Positions 1 through 6,311 of a stretch of 6,328 nucleotides of DNA are shown here, in pieces. A model generated the notes under the pieces. It was not told where the DNA came from. It worked only from the letters and a program-made list of their open reading frames with translations, and did no database searches. The DNA lies in contig DXIA01000059.1 in assembly GCA_019113125.1 (NCBI GenBank), positions 1-6,328 of the forward strand, written 5' to 3'. The translations under genes and the position numbers were made by a program. Origin of the DNA: Candidatus Pygmaiobacter gallistercoris. GTDB taxonomy: Bacteria > Bacillota > Clostridia > Oscillospirales > Ruminococcaceae. Position 1 is the stretch's first letter, and the number at the start of each line of letters is the position of its first letter.

Positions 1-1146
1 TACCGTGCGGGAGAGCCGCTCGGTGACCAGAATCAGCAGCGAGAGAAAGGCGAGCAGTGCAAAGGGAAGAATCCCAAGACCCAACCAGCCGGCCAGTGCG
101 CCGAATCCCAACGGGATAAAGGTGGAGCAGAGATAACCGCAGGCGGTCTGAAAACCGATCATCATCTGAGATGCCTCGTGCCCGAAGATCTGAGGCGTAC
201 GGTGCATCAGCGAGGGATAGATCGGTGCGCAGCCAAAACCGATCAGAAAAAGCGCAGCGCCGGCAGCAGCGGCCTCCGATCCGAAGAGCAGCAGCAAAAC
301 CCCGAGCAGGATACCGCCAAGCCCCATCCGGATGAGGCTGGCCGAGGAAAATCGCATCGAGATAAACCCGGACAGAAACCGACCGGCCATGATGCCGCAG
401 TAGAAAAAGGAACCCCAGCCGGCGGCAATTTCGGGAGAAAGTCCTTTGACCTGCACAAAATAGCTGGCGCCCCAAAGTCCGGCGCTCACCTCCACCGCAC
501 CATAAAAAAGAAAGGAGAGCAGGGAGGGAACAAAGCCGCGCTGGTGCCACAGTGCAACCTTCTGCGAGGAATGCGCGGCCTCGGTGACCGTCGGGGCCTT
601 TTCATACCGTTTCCAGAGCGGAAGGGAGGTGATCAAAACTGCGGTCAGCAGAAACTGGAACAGGCTCACCGCCCGATAGCCATTCTGCCAGCGGCCGGTC
701 TGATGGAGAAACAGCGAGATGGTCCAGGGCCCCAGCGTTGCGCCGACCCCCCAAAAGCAGTGTAGCCAGCTCATATGCATCGCCCGGTAATGGTTTGCGA
801 CAAAGTTGTTGAGGGCCACATCCACCGAGCCGCCTCCCAATCCCAGCGGGATGGTCCAGAAACAGAGCCAGCCGAAACTGGTGGAAAAGGAAAACCCCAT
901 CAGCGCCACAGCGGTGAGCCCCACGCTGAACAGGGTGACCCGGCCGGTGCCGAGCCGCCGGATGAGAAATGCGTTGCAGAGGCTGGAGAGGATGGTCCCG
1001 ACCGAGACCATCATTGAGAGGGTACCGGCGAGGGAGAGCGGAATGGAGAGGGAGGACGAGATCGAGGGCCAGGCTGCCCCCAACAGAGAATCCGGGAGAC
1101 CGAGACTAATAAATGAAATATAGATCAGAATAAGAAGTACCGTCAT
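1..1146 (-). CDS. MFS transporter, C-terminus cut by the window edge
   Basis: Reading the minus strand from the ATG at 1146 gives 382 codons without a stop, up to base 1. The product is a very hydrophobic inner-membrane protein that begins MTVLLILIYISF and fits the 12-helix major facilitator fold. Seen directly: a helix 1 with GLPDSLLGAAWP (residues 16-27), a glycine-rich helix at 99-108 followed by DVALNNFVANHY, the segment LHCFWGVGATLGP (128-140), a charged central linker near 178-200, and GFGCAPIYPSLMHRTP (303-318) in the second half. The LHxFxGxGxxxGP and APIYPSL patterns are typical of the FucP/YbjJ-like branch of the MFS, which includes sugar permeases; the substrate here cannot be told. 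Usual family length is about 390-400 residues, so only a short tail should be missing. The start is supported by an AGGGG ribosome site (1154-1158) seven bases upstream. The gene is transcribed away from the peptidase gene and shares its control region. Confidence 0.9.
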   Translation of the reverse strand, partial: MTVLLILIYISFISLGLPDSLLGAAWPSISSSLSIPLSLAGTLSMMVSVGTILSSLCNAFLIRRLGTGRVTLFSVGLTAVALMGFSFSTSFGWLCFWTIPLGLGGGSVDVALNNFVANHYRAMHMSWLHCFWGVGATLGPWTISLFLHQTGRWQNGYRAVSLFQFLLTAVLITSLPLWKRYEKAPTVTEAAHSSQKVALWHQRGFVPSLLSFLFYGAVEVSAGLWGASYFVQVKGLSPEIAAGWGSFFYCGIMAGRFLSGFISMRFSSASLIRMGLGGILLGVLLLLFGSEAAAAGAALFLIGFGCAPIYPSLMHRTPQIFGHEASQMMIGFQTACGYLCSTFIPLGFGALAGWLGLGILPFALLAFLSLLILVTERLSRTV

Positions 1147-1158
1147 AAAATAGCCCCT

Positions 1159-1187
1159 TTGATTGAAATACCGAAAAACAGTATAGA
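1159..1187 (+). promoter_or_regulatory. Possible plus-strand promoter overlapping the MFS promoter
   Basis: On the plus strand TTGATT (1159-1164) is followed after 17 bases by TATAGA (1182-1187), each four of six to consensus. Its -10 box shares bases with the opposing TATACT box of the MFS promoter, so both promoters could not be occupied at once. If used, it would give the peptidase gene a leader of about 130 bases. It is weaker than the opposing promoter and may be coincidental in this AT-rich stretch. Confidence 0.4.
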
Positions 1188-1197
1188 AGAAATACCG
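1165..1197. repeat. Two 9-bp direct repeats, candidate operator
   Basis: GAAATACCG occurs at 1165-1173 and again at 1189-1197, 24 bases apart start to start, with similar A-rich sequence after each copy. One copy lies in the -35/-10 spacer of the minus-strand promoter and the other at its predicted start site; for the opposing plus-strand promoter the roles are exchanged. This placement is what a repressor binding tandem sites would need. No regulator gene is in the window, so the binding protein is unknown. Confidence 0.45.
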
Positions 1198-1208
1198 CAA
1201 AATGTCTA
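1180..1208 (-). promoter_or_regulatory. Predicted sigma-70 type promoter for the MFS gene
   Basis: On the minus strand a -35 box TAGACA (1208-1203, five of six to TTGACA) is followed after exactly 17 bases by a -10 box TATACT (1185-1180, five of six to TATAAT). Transcription would begin near 1173 and give a leader of about 27 bases before the ATG at 1146. Box quality and spacing make this the strongest promoter match in the window, but it is inferred from sequence only. Confidence 0.7.
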
Positions 1209-1268
1209 TATGGCGGCAAAAAAAGAGGGGAGGAAAAACAGGACGGACTGGTTCTTTTTTTTCGGCCG

Positions 1269-1277
1269 TGCTACAAT
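1269..1277 (+). promoter_or_regulatory. Extended -10 promoter for the M3 peptidase gene
   Basis: TACAAT (1272-1277, five of six to consensus) is preceded by TGC, giving the TGn extended -10 arrangement. At 17 bases upstream the -35 position reads TGGTTC, which is a poor match, but an extended -10 can compensate for that. Transcription would begin near 1284, about 40 bases before the ATG at 1324, in front of the AGGAG ribosome site at 1313-1317. This is a better-placed promoter for the peptidase than the distal one near 1159-1187. Confidence 0.5.
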
Positions 1278-1323
1278 AGCAGCAAAGAAAAGGCCGCTTG
1301 CGGGCGGCGGAGAGGAGCAACCG

Positions 1324-3102
1324 ATGGATTTGAAGATCAAGCAGGACAAGAGCTGGAATCTAGCCGATATGTTCGCGGACGATGCCGCGTGGGAAAAACA
1401 GATGCAAAAGGTCGCCGCGCTGGGAGAGAAACTTGCCGCCCGCAAGGGACGGGCTGCGGCCGATGCGCAGTCGCTGCTCGAAACGCTGCGGCTGAGTGAT
1501 GAGCTCAACTGCAAGGGCGGCCAGTGCGCCGTTTATGCCGAGTGCCGTTTCCATACCGACATGTCCGCTGCGCGGGGCAAGGAGATGAACGGGCAGCTGC
1601 AAATTCTCTTCACCCGGTTGGGGGAACAGACTGCTTTTCTCGAACCGGAATTGATGCGCTGCGGCAGGGAGCAGTTTGAAAATTTCTGCAGCGATTGTCC
1701 GGATCTCGCGCTCTACCGGCGGATGATGGAGGATCTGTTCGACCGAGCCGATCATCTGCTCGACGACGCCGGAGAGGCACTGCTGACCCGGATGGCGGAC
1801 CTCGGTGGGGGGTATCGGCAGGTTTTTGATGACCTCGTCATCAATGATACCCCGGCACCGCAGGTCGAGGGGCCGGACGGTGAACCGGTCAAGGTCACCG
1901 AGGCGGGCTACTTCTCGGCGCTGCAGAACGCCGACCGTCCGTTTCGCGCGCGGTACTACAATGCGCTGCTCGGGATGTATGGCGGTCACATCAATACCCT
2001 CTCCTCGAGCTACTACGGCAGGGTGCGGGCAGACGTCTATCTCGCCAAGAGCCGGCGGTATCCCACCGCACGGGCGGCAAAGCTGGCGGCAAACTTCGTC
2101 CCGGAGGAGGTCTATGACAATCTGATCGCCACTGTGCGGGCCAACTGTGGGCCGCTGCAGGAGTATGTTGCGCTGCGCAAAAAGGTGCTCGGCATCGATG
2201 ATTTCCATTTCTATGATTTCTTCCTGCCGCTGACGGAGGAGCCCCCCCGAACCTACCCGTTTGAGGAGGCGGCCCAGCTGGTACTGGAGGCGACCGCCCC
2301 GCTGGGAGAGGACTATGCGGAGAAGATGCGGCGGGCGCTCGAGAATCGGTGGATCGATGTTTATCCCAAGGACAACAAGCAGAGCGGCGCCTATTCGACC
2401 GGAACCTATGGGTTCCACCCCTATATGCTGCTCAACTACGACAATACGCTGGAGGATGTCTTTACGCTGGTGCATGAACTGGGACACTCGATGCACACGA
2501 TGTACTCCTGTGAGAGCCAGCCGTTTGTCTACTCCGATTACTCAATCTTCTGCGCCGAGGTTGCCTCGACTACCAATGAGCAGCTGCTCTACTATTATCT
2601 GCTGGGGCACTGCGAATCAGATGATCTGCGCCGGCTGTTGCTTTCCAAGCACCTGGATGATCTGCGCTCCACCTTCTATCGGCAGACTATGCTCGCCGAC
2701 TTTGAGATGCAGACCCATGCCCGGGTTGAGGCCGGTCAGCCGCTGCTGCCGGACGTTCTCTGCGACATCCATGCCCAGCTCAACAGAGACTATTACGGCC
2801 CTGAGCTGGTGGTCGACAAGTCGCTCTCCTATGAATGGTCGCGGATTCCGCACTATTATCGGGCATTCTATGTCTATCAGTATGCGACCGGGATCTCTGC
2901 GGCGATTGCGATTGCAAACCGGATCCGCACCGGAGTTCCCGGCGCAGTGGAGGATTACAAAAAATTCCTGTGCGGCGGGTGCAGCGAGCACCCCATCGAG
3001 CTGCTGCGGTATGCCGGGGTAGATATGGCACAGCCCCAACCGATCCTCGATGCGGTGGCGGAGTTCCGGGACACACTGGAAGAGCTCAAAAAACTGCTTT
3101 AA
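1324..3102 (+). CDS. pepF: M3 family oligoendopeptidase F (zinc metallopeptidase)
   Basis: The 592-residue product begins MDLKIKQDKSWNLADMF and matches the usual length of about 600 for PepF-like members of peptidase family M3. The catalytic zinc motif HELGH lies at residues 384-388 (H384, E385, H388), and E412 in the segment FCAEVAST is the expected third zinc ligand. Downstream, IPHYYRAFYVYQYATG (508-523) is the typical M3 segment that lines the active site and binds substrate. There is no signal peptide, so it should act in the cytosol, cutting oligopeptides (about 6-17 residues in known PepF enzymes) during peptide nutrition or protein turnover. The frame is open upstream to 1159, but the ATG at 1324 is preferred: it has an AGGAG site six bases upstream, it starts where the family homology starts, and the longer version would run through the predicted promoter. 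It is followed at once by a strong terminator. The family is secure; exact specificity is not. Confidence 0.93.
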   Translation: MDLKIKQDKSWNLADMFADDAAWEKQMQKVAALGEKLAARKGRAAADAQSLLETLRLSDELNCKGGQCAVYAECRFHTDMSAARGKEMNGQLQILFTRLGEQTAFLEPELMRCGREQFENFCSDCPDLALYRRMMEDLFDRADHLLDDAGEALLTRMADLGGGYRQVFDDLVINDTPAPQVEGPDGEPVKVTEAGYFSALQNADRPFRARYYNALLGMYGGHINTLSSSYYGRVRADVYLAKSRRYPTARAAKLAANFVPEEVYDNLIATVRANCGPLQEYVALRKKVLGIDDFHFYDFFLPLTEEPPRTYPFEEAAQLVLEATAPLGEDYAEKMRRALENRWIDVYPKDNKQSGAYSTGTYGFHPYMLLNYDNTLEDVFTLVHELGHSMHTMYSCESQPFVYSDYSIFCAEVASTTNEQLLYYYLLGHCESDDLRRLLLSKHLDDLRSTFYRQTMLADFEMQTHARVEAGQPLLPDVLCDIHAQLNRDYYGPELVVDKSLSYEWSRIPHYYRAFYVYQYATGISAAIAIANRIRTGVPGAVEDYKKFLCGGCSEHPIELLRYAGVDMAQPQPILDAVAEFRDTLEELKKLL

Positions 3103-3113
3103 ATGGATAACAC

Positions 3114-3153
3114 AAAAAGGACCTTGCGGCCGATTGACCGAAGGTCCTTTTTT
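3114..3153. terminator. Bidirectional intrinsic terminator between convergent genes
   Basis: AGGACCTT (3118-3125) pairs perfectly with AAGGTCCT (3141-3148). The loop can form a further CGG/CCG pairing (3127-3129 with 3138-3140). The stem is flanked by A's on the left (3114-3118) and six T's on the right (3148-3153), so a U-tract follows the hairpin in either direction. It lies 11 bases after the peptidase stop and 17 bases from the reductase stop, and can end both transcripts. Confidence 0.9.
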
Positions 3154-3170
3154 GATGTGCACAGCAGCGG

Positions 3171-4193
3171 TTACAGCGGTTTTCCCGCGAGAACCTCCTT
3201 GTAGTCCTCGTAATTGCGCCGGAGCAGGGCAGGGGTGTCCAGTCCATAGGGACATTTCGCGGCGCACTGCCCGCATCCAATGCAGTCCTCGATCTTCTTC
3301 ATCATCGCCTGCCCCTCCTCGCAGAGGAAATTGATCGCAGGCGCGCGGCGCATCATCACCGAGGCGCGGGCGCAGCTGTTGATCTGGATCCCCATCGGGC
3401 AGGGCATACAGTATCCGCAGCCGCGGCAGAAATCCCCCTGCAGCTGACGGCGATCCTCCTCGATCACTGCCCGCAGCGCGTCGTCCAGCTTTGGCGGATC
3501 GGGAATGCAGGCGAGAAAATCATCCAGCTCGGTCTCCCGCTGAATGCCCCAGATCGGCAGAACCCCCTCGTGTTCTGCGATCCAGCCACTCGCCGCCCTG
3601 GCATTGAGGATCAGTCCGCCACAGAGCGCCTTCATCGCGACGAATCCCATCCCGGCCCTGAGGCAGGCGTCGGCAACCGCGAGCTCCTTGTCCGAACTGA
3701 TGTAGCTGAAGGGAAACATCAGAAGATCATACAACCCCGAGTCGATTGCCTCATGCGCCACATCCAGACGGTGGTTGGTAAAGCCGATAAAACGGATTTT
3801 GCCCTGCTGCTTTGCCTGGAGCATCGCATCGTAGAGACCACTCTCATCCCCGGGTTTCGGGCAGAAGGAGGGGTTGTGAAACTGGTAGACATCGATATAA
3901 TCGGTGCGCAGCATCCGCAGGCTCTCCTCGAGATCCTTCCAGAAATCCGCCGCTGTCTTCGCCATCGTCTTGGTTGCGATGATCACCTTGTCCCGCATTC
4001 CCTCAAAGGCGATGCCGAGTTTTTCCTCGCTGTCGGTATAGGCCCGTGCGGTGTCAAAATAGTTCATCCCGCCCGCATAGGCACGGCGTACCAGCTTGAC
4101 CGCATCCTGTTGAGAGATCCGCTGAATCGGCAGCGCGCCAAATCCGGTCTGCTCCACCAACAGCCCTGTTTTTCCCAAGACCATCTTTGCCAT
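3171..4193 (-). CDS. Aldo/keto reductase with C-terminal [4Fe-4S] cluster motifs
   Basis: The 340-residue protein has an aldo/keto reductase TIM barrel (about residues 1-235) followed by a ferredoxin-like tail. The catalytic tetrad is complete: D47 and Y52 in FDTARAY, K75 in ATKT, and H106 in QFHNP. PIWGIQRETELDDF (213-226) sits where the family binds the NADP phosphate. The tail holds CRGCGYCMPC (C256, C259, C262, C265) and CIGCGQCAAKCP (C304, C307, C310, C314), enough ligands for two [4Fe-4S] clusters. Such fused reductases are common in anaerobes and are expected to be cytosolic; the tail may pass electrons between a nicotinamide cofactor and another redox partner, but the substrate is unknown. 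The ATG at 4193 has an excellent GGAGGGG ribosome site (4206-4200) six bases upstream. It is convergent with the peptidase gene and divergent from the lipase gene, and so is probably monocistronic. Confidence 0.93.
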   Translation of the reverse strand: MAKMVLGKTGLLVEQTGFGALPIQRISQQDAVKLVRRAYAGGMNYFDTARAYTDSEEKLGIAFEGMRDKVIIATKTMAKTAADFWKDLEESLRMLRTDYIDVYQFHNPSFCPKPGDESGLYDAMLQAKQQGKIRFIGFTNHRLDVAHEAIDSGLYDLLMFPFSYISSDKELAVADACLRAGMGFVAMKALCGGLILNARAASGWIAEHEGVLPIWGIQRETELDDFLACIPDPPKLDDALRAVIEEDRRQLQGDFCRGCGYCMPCPMGIQINSCARASVMMRRAPAINFLCEEGQAMMKKIEDCIGCGQCAAKCPYGLDTPALLRRNYEDYKEVLAGKPL

Positions 4194-4211
4194 CTGTAAC
4201 CCCTCCGATCT

Positions 4212-4263
4212 TTTGCACAGTGTGAAAAGTGATTTTATATTATTTTATCACGCTGCCGCACAA
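4212..4263 (-). promoter_or_regulatory. Control region of the reductase gene: weak promoter plus symmetric elements
   Basis: On the minus strand TTGTGC (4263-4258) lies 18 bases before TATAAA (4239-4234); TAAAAT (4247-4242) is another possible -10. The whole 4230-4250 stretch is AT-rich, unlike its surroundings. Two symmetric elements overlap it: arms GTGAT (4229-4233) and ATCAC (4247-4251) frame the -10 region, and an imperfect palindrome centred on 4220 (4212-4228, TTTGCACA/TGTGAAAA with one mismatched pair) lies at the predicted start site. They resemble operators but match no binding site I can name. Confidence 0.4.
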
Positions 4264-4275
4264 AAGAAAACCCGC

Positions 4276-4304
4276 TTGATTTCGCTGACGAGATTGGTTA
4301 AACT
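4276..4304 (+). promoter_or_regulatory. Predicted promoter for the lipase gene
   Basis: TTGATT (4276-4281) is followed after 17 bases by TAAACT (4299-4304), each four of six to the sigma-70 consensus with ideal spacing. Transcription would begin near 4311, about 50 bases before the preferred GTG start at 4364. It points away from the reductase promoter, and the two do not overlap. Confidence 0.5.
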
Positions 4305-4363
4305 GGGATGAGACAAAATGGACGGATAAGAGGGTGTGCAGAGTGAAACACAGGGAGAAATCC

Positions 4364-5677
4364 GTGAAATTCTGGCTGCAGGCGCTGCTGCTGTGGGGAA
4401 TCGTCGACAGCTACGCCATCTTTAACTGGATGGGTATGCGGTTTTGGCTGCCGACCTTTCTTGTCCTGCTCGTTCCTTTTCTGCTGCTCAACCTGAAACT
4501 GCCTTCAGCCCGATGCCCTTCGGTGCGGCTCGCGCTGCTGGACGGCGGGGCGCAGCTGCTGCGTCTGTTTCTCGCTGTGACCGGGGGCACGGTGCTGTTT
4601 TGTGCCCTTTGGATCTGCCGTGCCCGTGTAGGATGGGGTGCAGTCGCGGTTCAGACAGTGATCGCGATCCTTCTGCTTGCGCTGCTGTTCTGGAACGGGA
4701 TGATCCGGGTTTATCTGACCTCAGTCCAGCTCGGGATCCGCTGGCGGGTAATCGGCGCGCTCTGCGGGCCGATCCCGCTGCTCCACCTCTGGGCACTCTC
4801 GCATATCCTGCAGGTGACGGGGCAGGAGAGCGCTGCGGAGCACCGCAGAATTGAGCTCGACCGGACCGAGGCGGCGGCGACCGACTGTGCTACTCGATAT
4901 CCTGTCCTGCTGGTGCACGGGGTGTTTTTCCGGGATGTTGCCCTTCTCAACTACTGGGGCAGGGTCCCGACCACCCTTAAACGGCATGGCGCGGTGATCC
5001 GGTACGGCCGGCAGCAGTCCGCCTCGTCGGTGGCGGAGAGCGGCCGGGAACTGGCGCAGCGGATTGCCGATATCGTGGCCGAGACAGGGTGCAAAAAGGT
5101 AAATCTCGTTGCCCATTCAAAGGGCGGACTTGACTGTCGGTATGCCATCACCCATGCGGGAGCAGCGGAGATGGTCGCCTCATTGACGACGGTGAACACC
5201 CCGCATCGCGGCTGTCGGTTTGCCGAGGTACTGCTGCAGCGCATCCCCCGGCCCATTCAATGGTTTATCGCGCGGCGGTACAACCGGATTGCCCGGCTTG
5301 CCGGAGATCAAAAACCTGATTTTATGGCGGCAGTGCAGGATCTGACAGCGTCGGCCTGTGCGCGGTTCAACGAACAGACGCCGGACGCCGACGGCGTCTT
5401 TTATCAGAGCGTCGGCTCGGTGATGCAGCGCGCGGGGGAGGGCAGATTCCCTCTCAATCTGACCTATCCGCTGGTCAGGCACTATGACGGGGAAAACGAC
5501 GGACTGGTAGCGGTGAGCTCGATGCGCTGGGGCGATCATTTTCGCTTTGTCCGCACCGAGGGGCGCGGGGTATCTCATGGCGATATGGTGGATCTCAACC
5601 GGGAAAACATCCCGGGATTTGATGTGCGGGAGTTCTACCTTGATCTCGTGCGGGAGCTGAAGGAAAAAGGTTTTTGA
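4364..5677 (+). CDS. Membrane-anchored alpha/beta-hydrolase lipase/esterase
   Basis: The product is 437 residues from the GTG at 4364. The first 150 residues are mostly hydrophobic, with about five predicted membrane segments (near 1-20, 27-44, 65-85, 91-113 and 130-149). From about 175 a lipase domain follows: YPVLLVHGVFFRD carries the HG oxyanion element (H185), LVAHSKGGLDCRYA holds the nucleophile S252, and LTTVNTPHRG follows as in bacterial triacylglycerol lipases. The likely acid is D379 in GENDGLV and the likely base is H405 in GVSHGDMVDL, so the triad looks complete. It should hydrolyse lipid or other esters at the membrane; the natural substrate is unknown. The start at 4364 has GGAG six bases upstream; GTG codons at 4334 and 4343 are in frame and would add 10 or 7 residues, with a weaker AGAGGG site serving 4343. 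It has its own promoter and terminator. Lipase fold and triad are confident; the topology is inferred from hydrophobicity. Confidence 0.88.
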   Translation: MKFWLQALLLWGIVDSYAIFNWMGMRFWLPTFLVLLVPFLLLNLKLPSARCPSVRLALLDGGAQLLRLFLAVTGGTVLFCALWICRARVGWGAVAVQTVIAILLLALLFWNGMIRVYLTSVQLGIRWRVIGALCGPIPLLHLWALSHILQVTGQESAAEHRRIELDRTEAAATDCATRYPVLLVHGVFFRDVALLNYWGRVPTTLKRHGAVIRYGRQQSASSVAESGRELAQRIADIVAETGCKKVNLVAHSKGGLDCRYAITHAGAAEMVASLTTVNTPHRGCRFAEVLLQRIPRPIQWFIARRYNRIARLAGDQKPDFMAAVQDLTASACARFNEQTPDADGVFYQSVGSVMQRAGEGRFPLNLTYPLVRHYDGENDGLVAVSSMRWGDHFRFVRTEGRGVSHGDMVDLNRENIPGFDVREFYLDLVRELKEKGF

Positions 5678-5684
5678 CAACAAG

Positions 5685-5715
5685 GAGAGCCGGGAAAACT
5701 TCCCGGCTCTCTTTT
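5685..5715 (+). terminator. Intrinsic terminator of the lipase gene
   Basis: GAGAGCCGGGAA (5685-5696) pairs perfectly with TTCCCGGCTCTC (5700-5711) around a three-base loop, followed by TTTT (5712-5715). It starts seven bases after the lipase stop codon. On the minus strand the stem is followed by CTTG rather than a T-run, so it should work less well for the convergent membrane-protein gene, which has no other visible terminator before the lipase. Confidence 0.88.
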
Positions 5716-5722
5716 GATGCAA

Positions 5723-6283
5723 TCATTCCTCATGGGAGGGAAAATAGGACGCGCGGCGGCGGCGGACCAGCAGTGAGAAGACCAGCTCGCAGATCCCCTC
5801 CACAACCAGAGAGGCGCCGATAAACCGCATCAAAACCATTGCGGTGCCAAAGGGATTTGCCAGGATGACCGCGCCGAGAACGCCCTGTACTGCGGCGGCG
5901 ATCAGTGGATAATACCAGCGGTCGTCCTCCATGCGGCGCAGATCAAACGCAGCTTGCAGCTCGCTGATCGCACCGACCAGCAGCGCGAGGCCGAAGAGCA
6001 CCGGCAGCAGCGAGATCAGCAGCTCCGGGCGAAGAATCAGAAAGAGCGCGCCGACCAGCGCGGCAAGACCCGCGGCAAGATCCCGCCGCAGCATGGTGAG
6101 TACGATGTCCCGGGTGAAGTAGCAGACGATTCGGTAGACGCCGTAGACCGCCAGCACGGCAGCGATGGCATAGCAGATCAGGCGGCCGGAGAGGGAGGGC
6201 CAGATCAGCAGAACCAGACCCAGCAGGATTCCGGCCAGCGCAAGGGTGGAAAATTCATCGGGCAGTTTTATCTTTTTCATCAT
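5723..6283 (-). CDS. HdeD-like DUF308 family integral membrane protein
   Basis: The 186-residue product is almost wholly hydrophobic, with six predicted membrane segments (near residues 12-30, 33-55, 69-85, 88-108, 125-142 and 146-172). It has a basic, arginine-rich cytoplasmic end (RRRRASYFPSHEE) and a short positive N-terminus (MMKKIK). The pattern of short paired helices, with phrases such as GILLGLVLLIWP, LFGLALLVGAISELQAAF and GVLGAVILANPF, is characteristic of the HdeD/DUF308 family; usual length is about 180-200, so it looks complete. Escherichia coli HdeD is linked to acid resistance at high cell density, but the biochemical role of the family is not settled, and that role should not be assumed here. 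The ATG at 6283 is preferred; no in-frame ATG, GTG or TTG occurs from there to the window edge, although the frame stays open. The ribosome site is weak (AAGG about 11 bases upstream) and lies inside a hairpin. Confidence 0.85.
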   Translation of the reverse strand: MMKKIKLPDEFSTLALAGILLGLVLLIWPSLSGRLICYAIAAVLAVYGVYRIVCYFTRDIVLTMLRRDLAAGLAALVGALFLILRPELLISLLPVLFGLALLVGAISELQAAFDLRRMEDDRWYYPLIAAAVQGVLGAVILANPFGTAMVLMRFIGASLVVEGICELVFSLLVRRRRASYFPSHEE

Positions 6284-6292
6284 ATATGACCA

Positions 6293-6311
6293 TGCCTTTC
6301 CGCGAAAGGCA
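6293..6311 (-). promoter_or_regulatory. Perfect inverted repeat in the leader of the HdeD-like gene
   Basis: TGCCTTTC (6293-6300) and GAAAGGCA (6304-6311) form a perfect 8-bp inverted repeat around CGC. Read on the minus strand, the second arm of the RNA hairpin contains the only Shine-Dalgarno-like bases (GAAAGG) ahead of the ATG at 6283, so folding would hide them. No T-run follows on either strand, which argues against a terminator. It could equally be a DNA operator near the promoter, which would lie outside the window. Confidence 0.45.

Noticed and set aside
178..1123. Open frames on the plus strand with proline-, glutamine- and arginine-rich translations
   Set aside because: They lie opposite the MFS gene. 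Their composition is low-complexity and charged with no recognisable domain, while the minus strand gives a continuous 12-helix transporter.
1159..1323. N-terminal extension of the peptidase by 55 residues
   Set aside because: The extension has no likely ribosome site, runs through the predicted promoter (TGCTACAAT), contains a run of Phe codons and adds nothing typical of the family. The ATG at 1324 has AGGAG at ideal spacing.
1360..2496. A 378-codon open frame on the minus strand
   Set aside because: It is antisense to the M3 peptidase gene, whose zinc motif and full-length homology are clear. Long antisense frames are expected in GC-rich coding DNA.
2261..3022. Plus-strand frame of 253 codons within the peptidase gene
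   Set aside because: The translation is rich in Arg, Cys, Trp and Ser with no domain, typical of a shifted-frame shadow.
3570..4199. Plus-strand frame of 209 codons opposite the reductase gene
   Set aside because: The opposite strand encodes a full aldo/keto reductase with complete catalytic and cluster motifs, and this frame resembles no known family.
4212..4251. Possible Rex or CRP binding site
   Set aside because: The CACA/TGTG half-sites are in the reverse orientation to a Rex box (TTGTGAA facing in), and the spacing does not fit TGTGA-N6-TCACA, so I name no regulator.
6293..6311. Hairpin as an intrinsic terminator of an upstream gene
   Set aside because: No T-run follows on either strand, and the arms overlap the leader of the HdeD-like gene.
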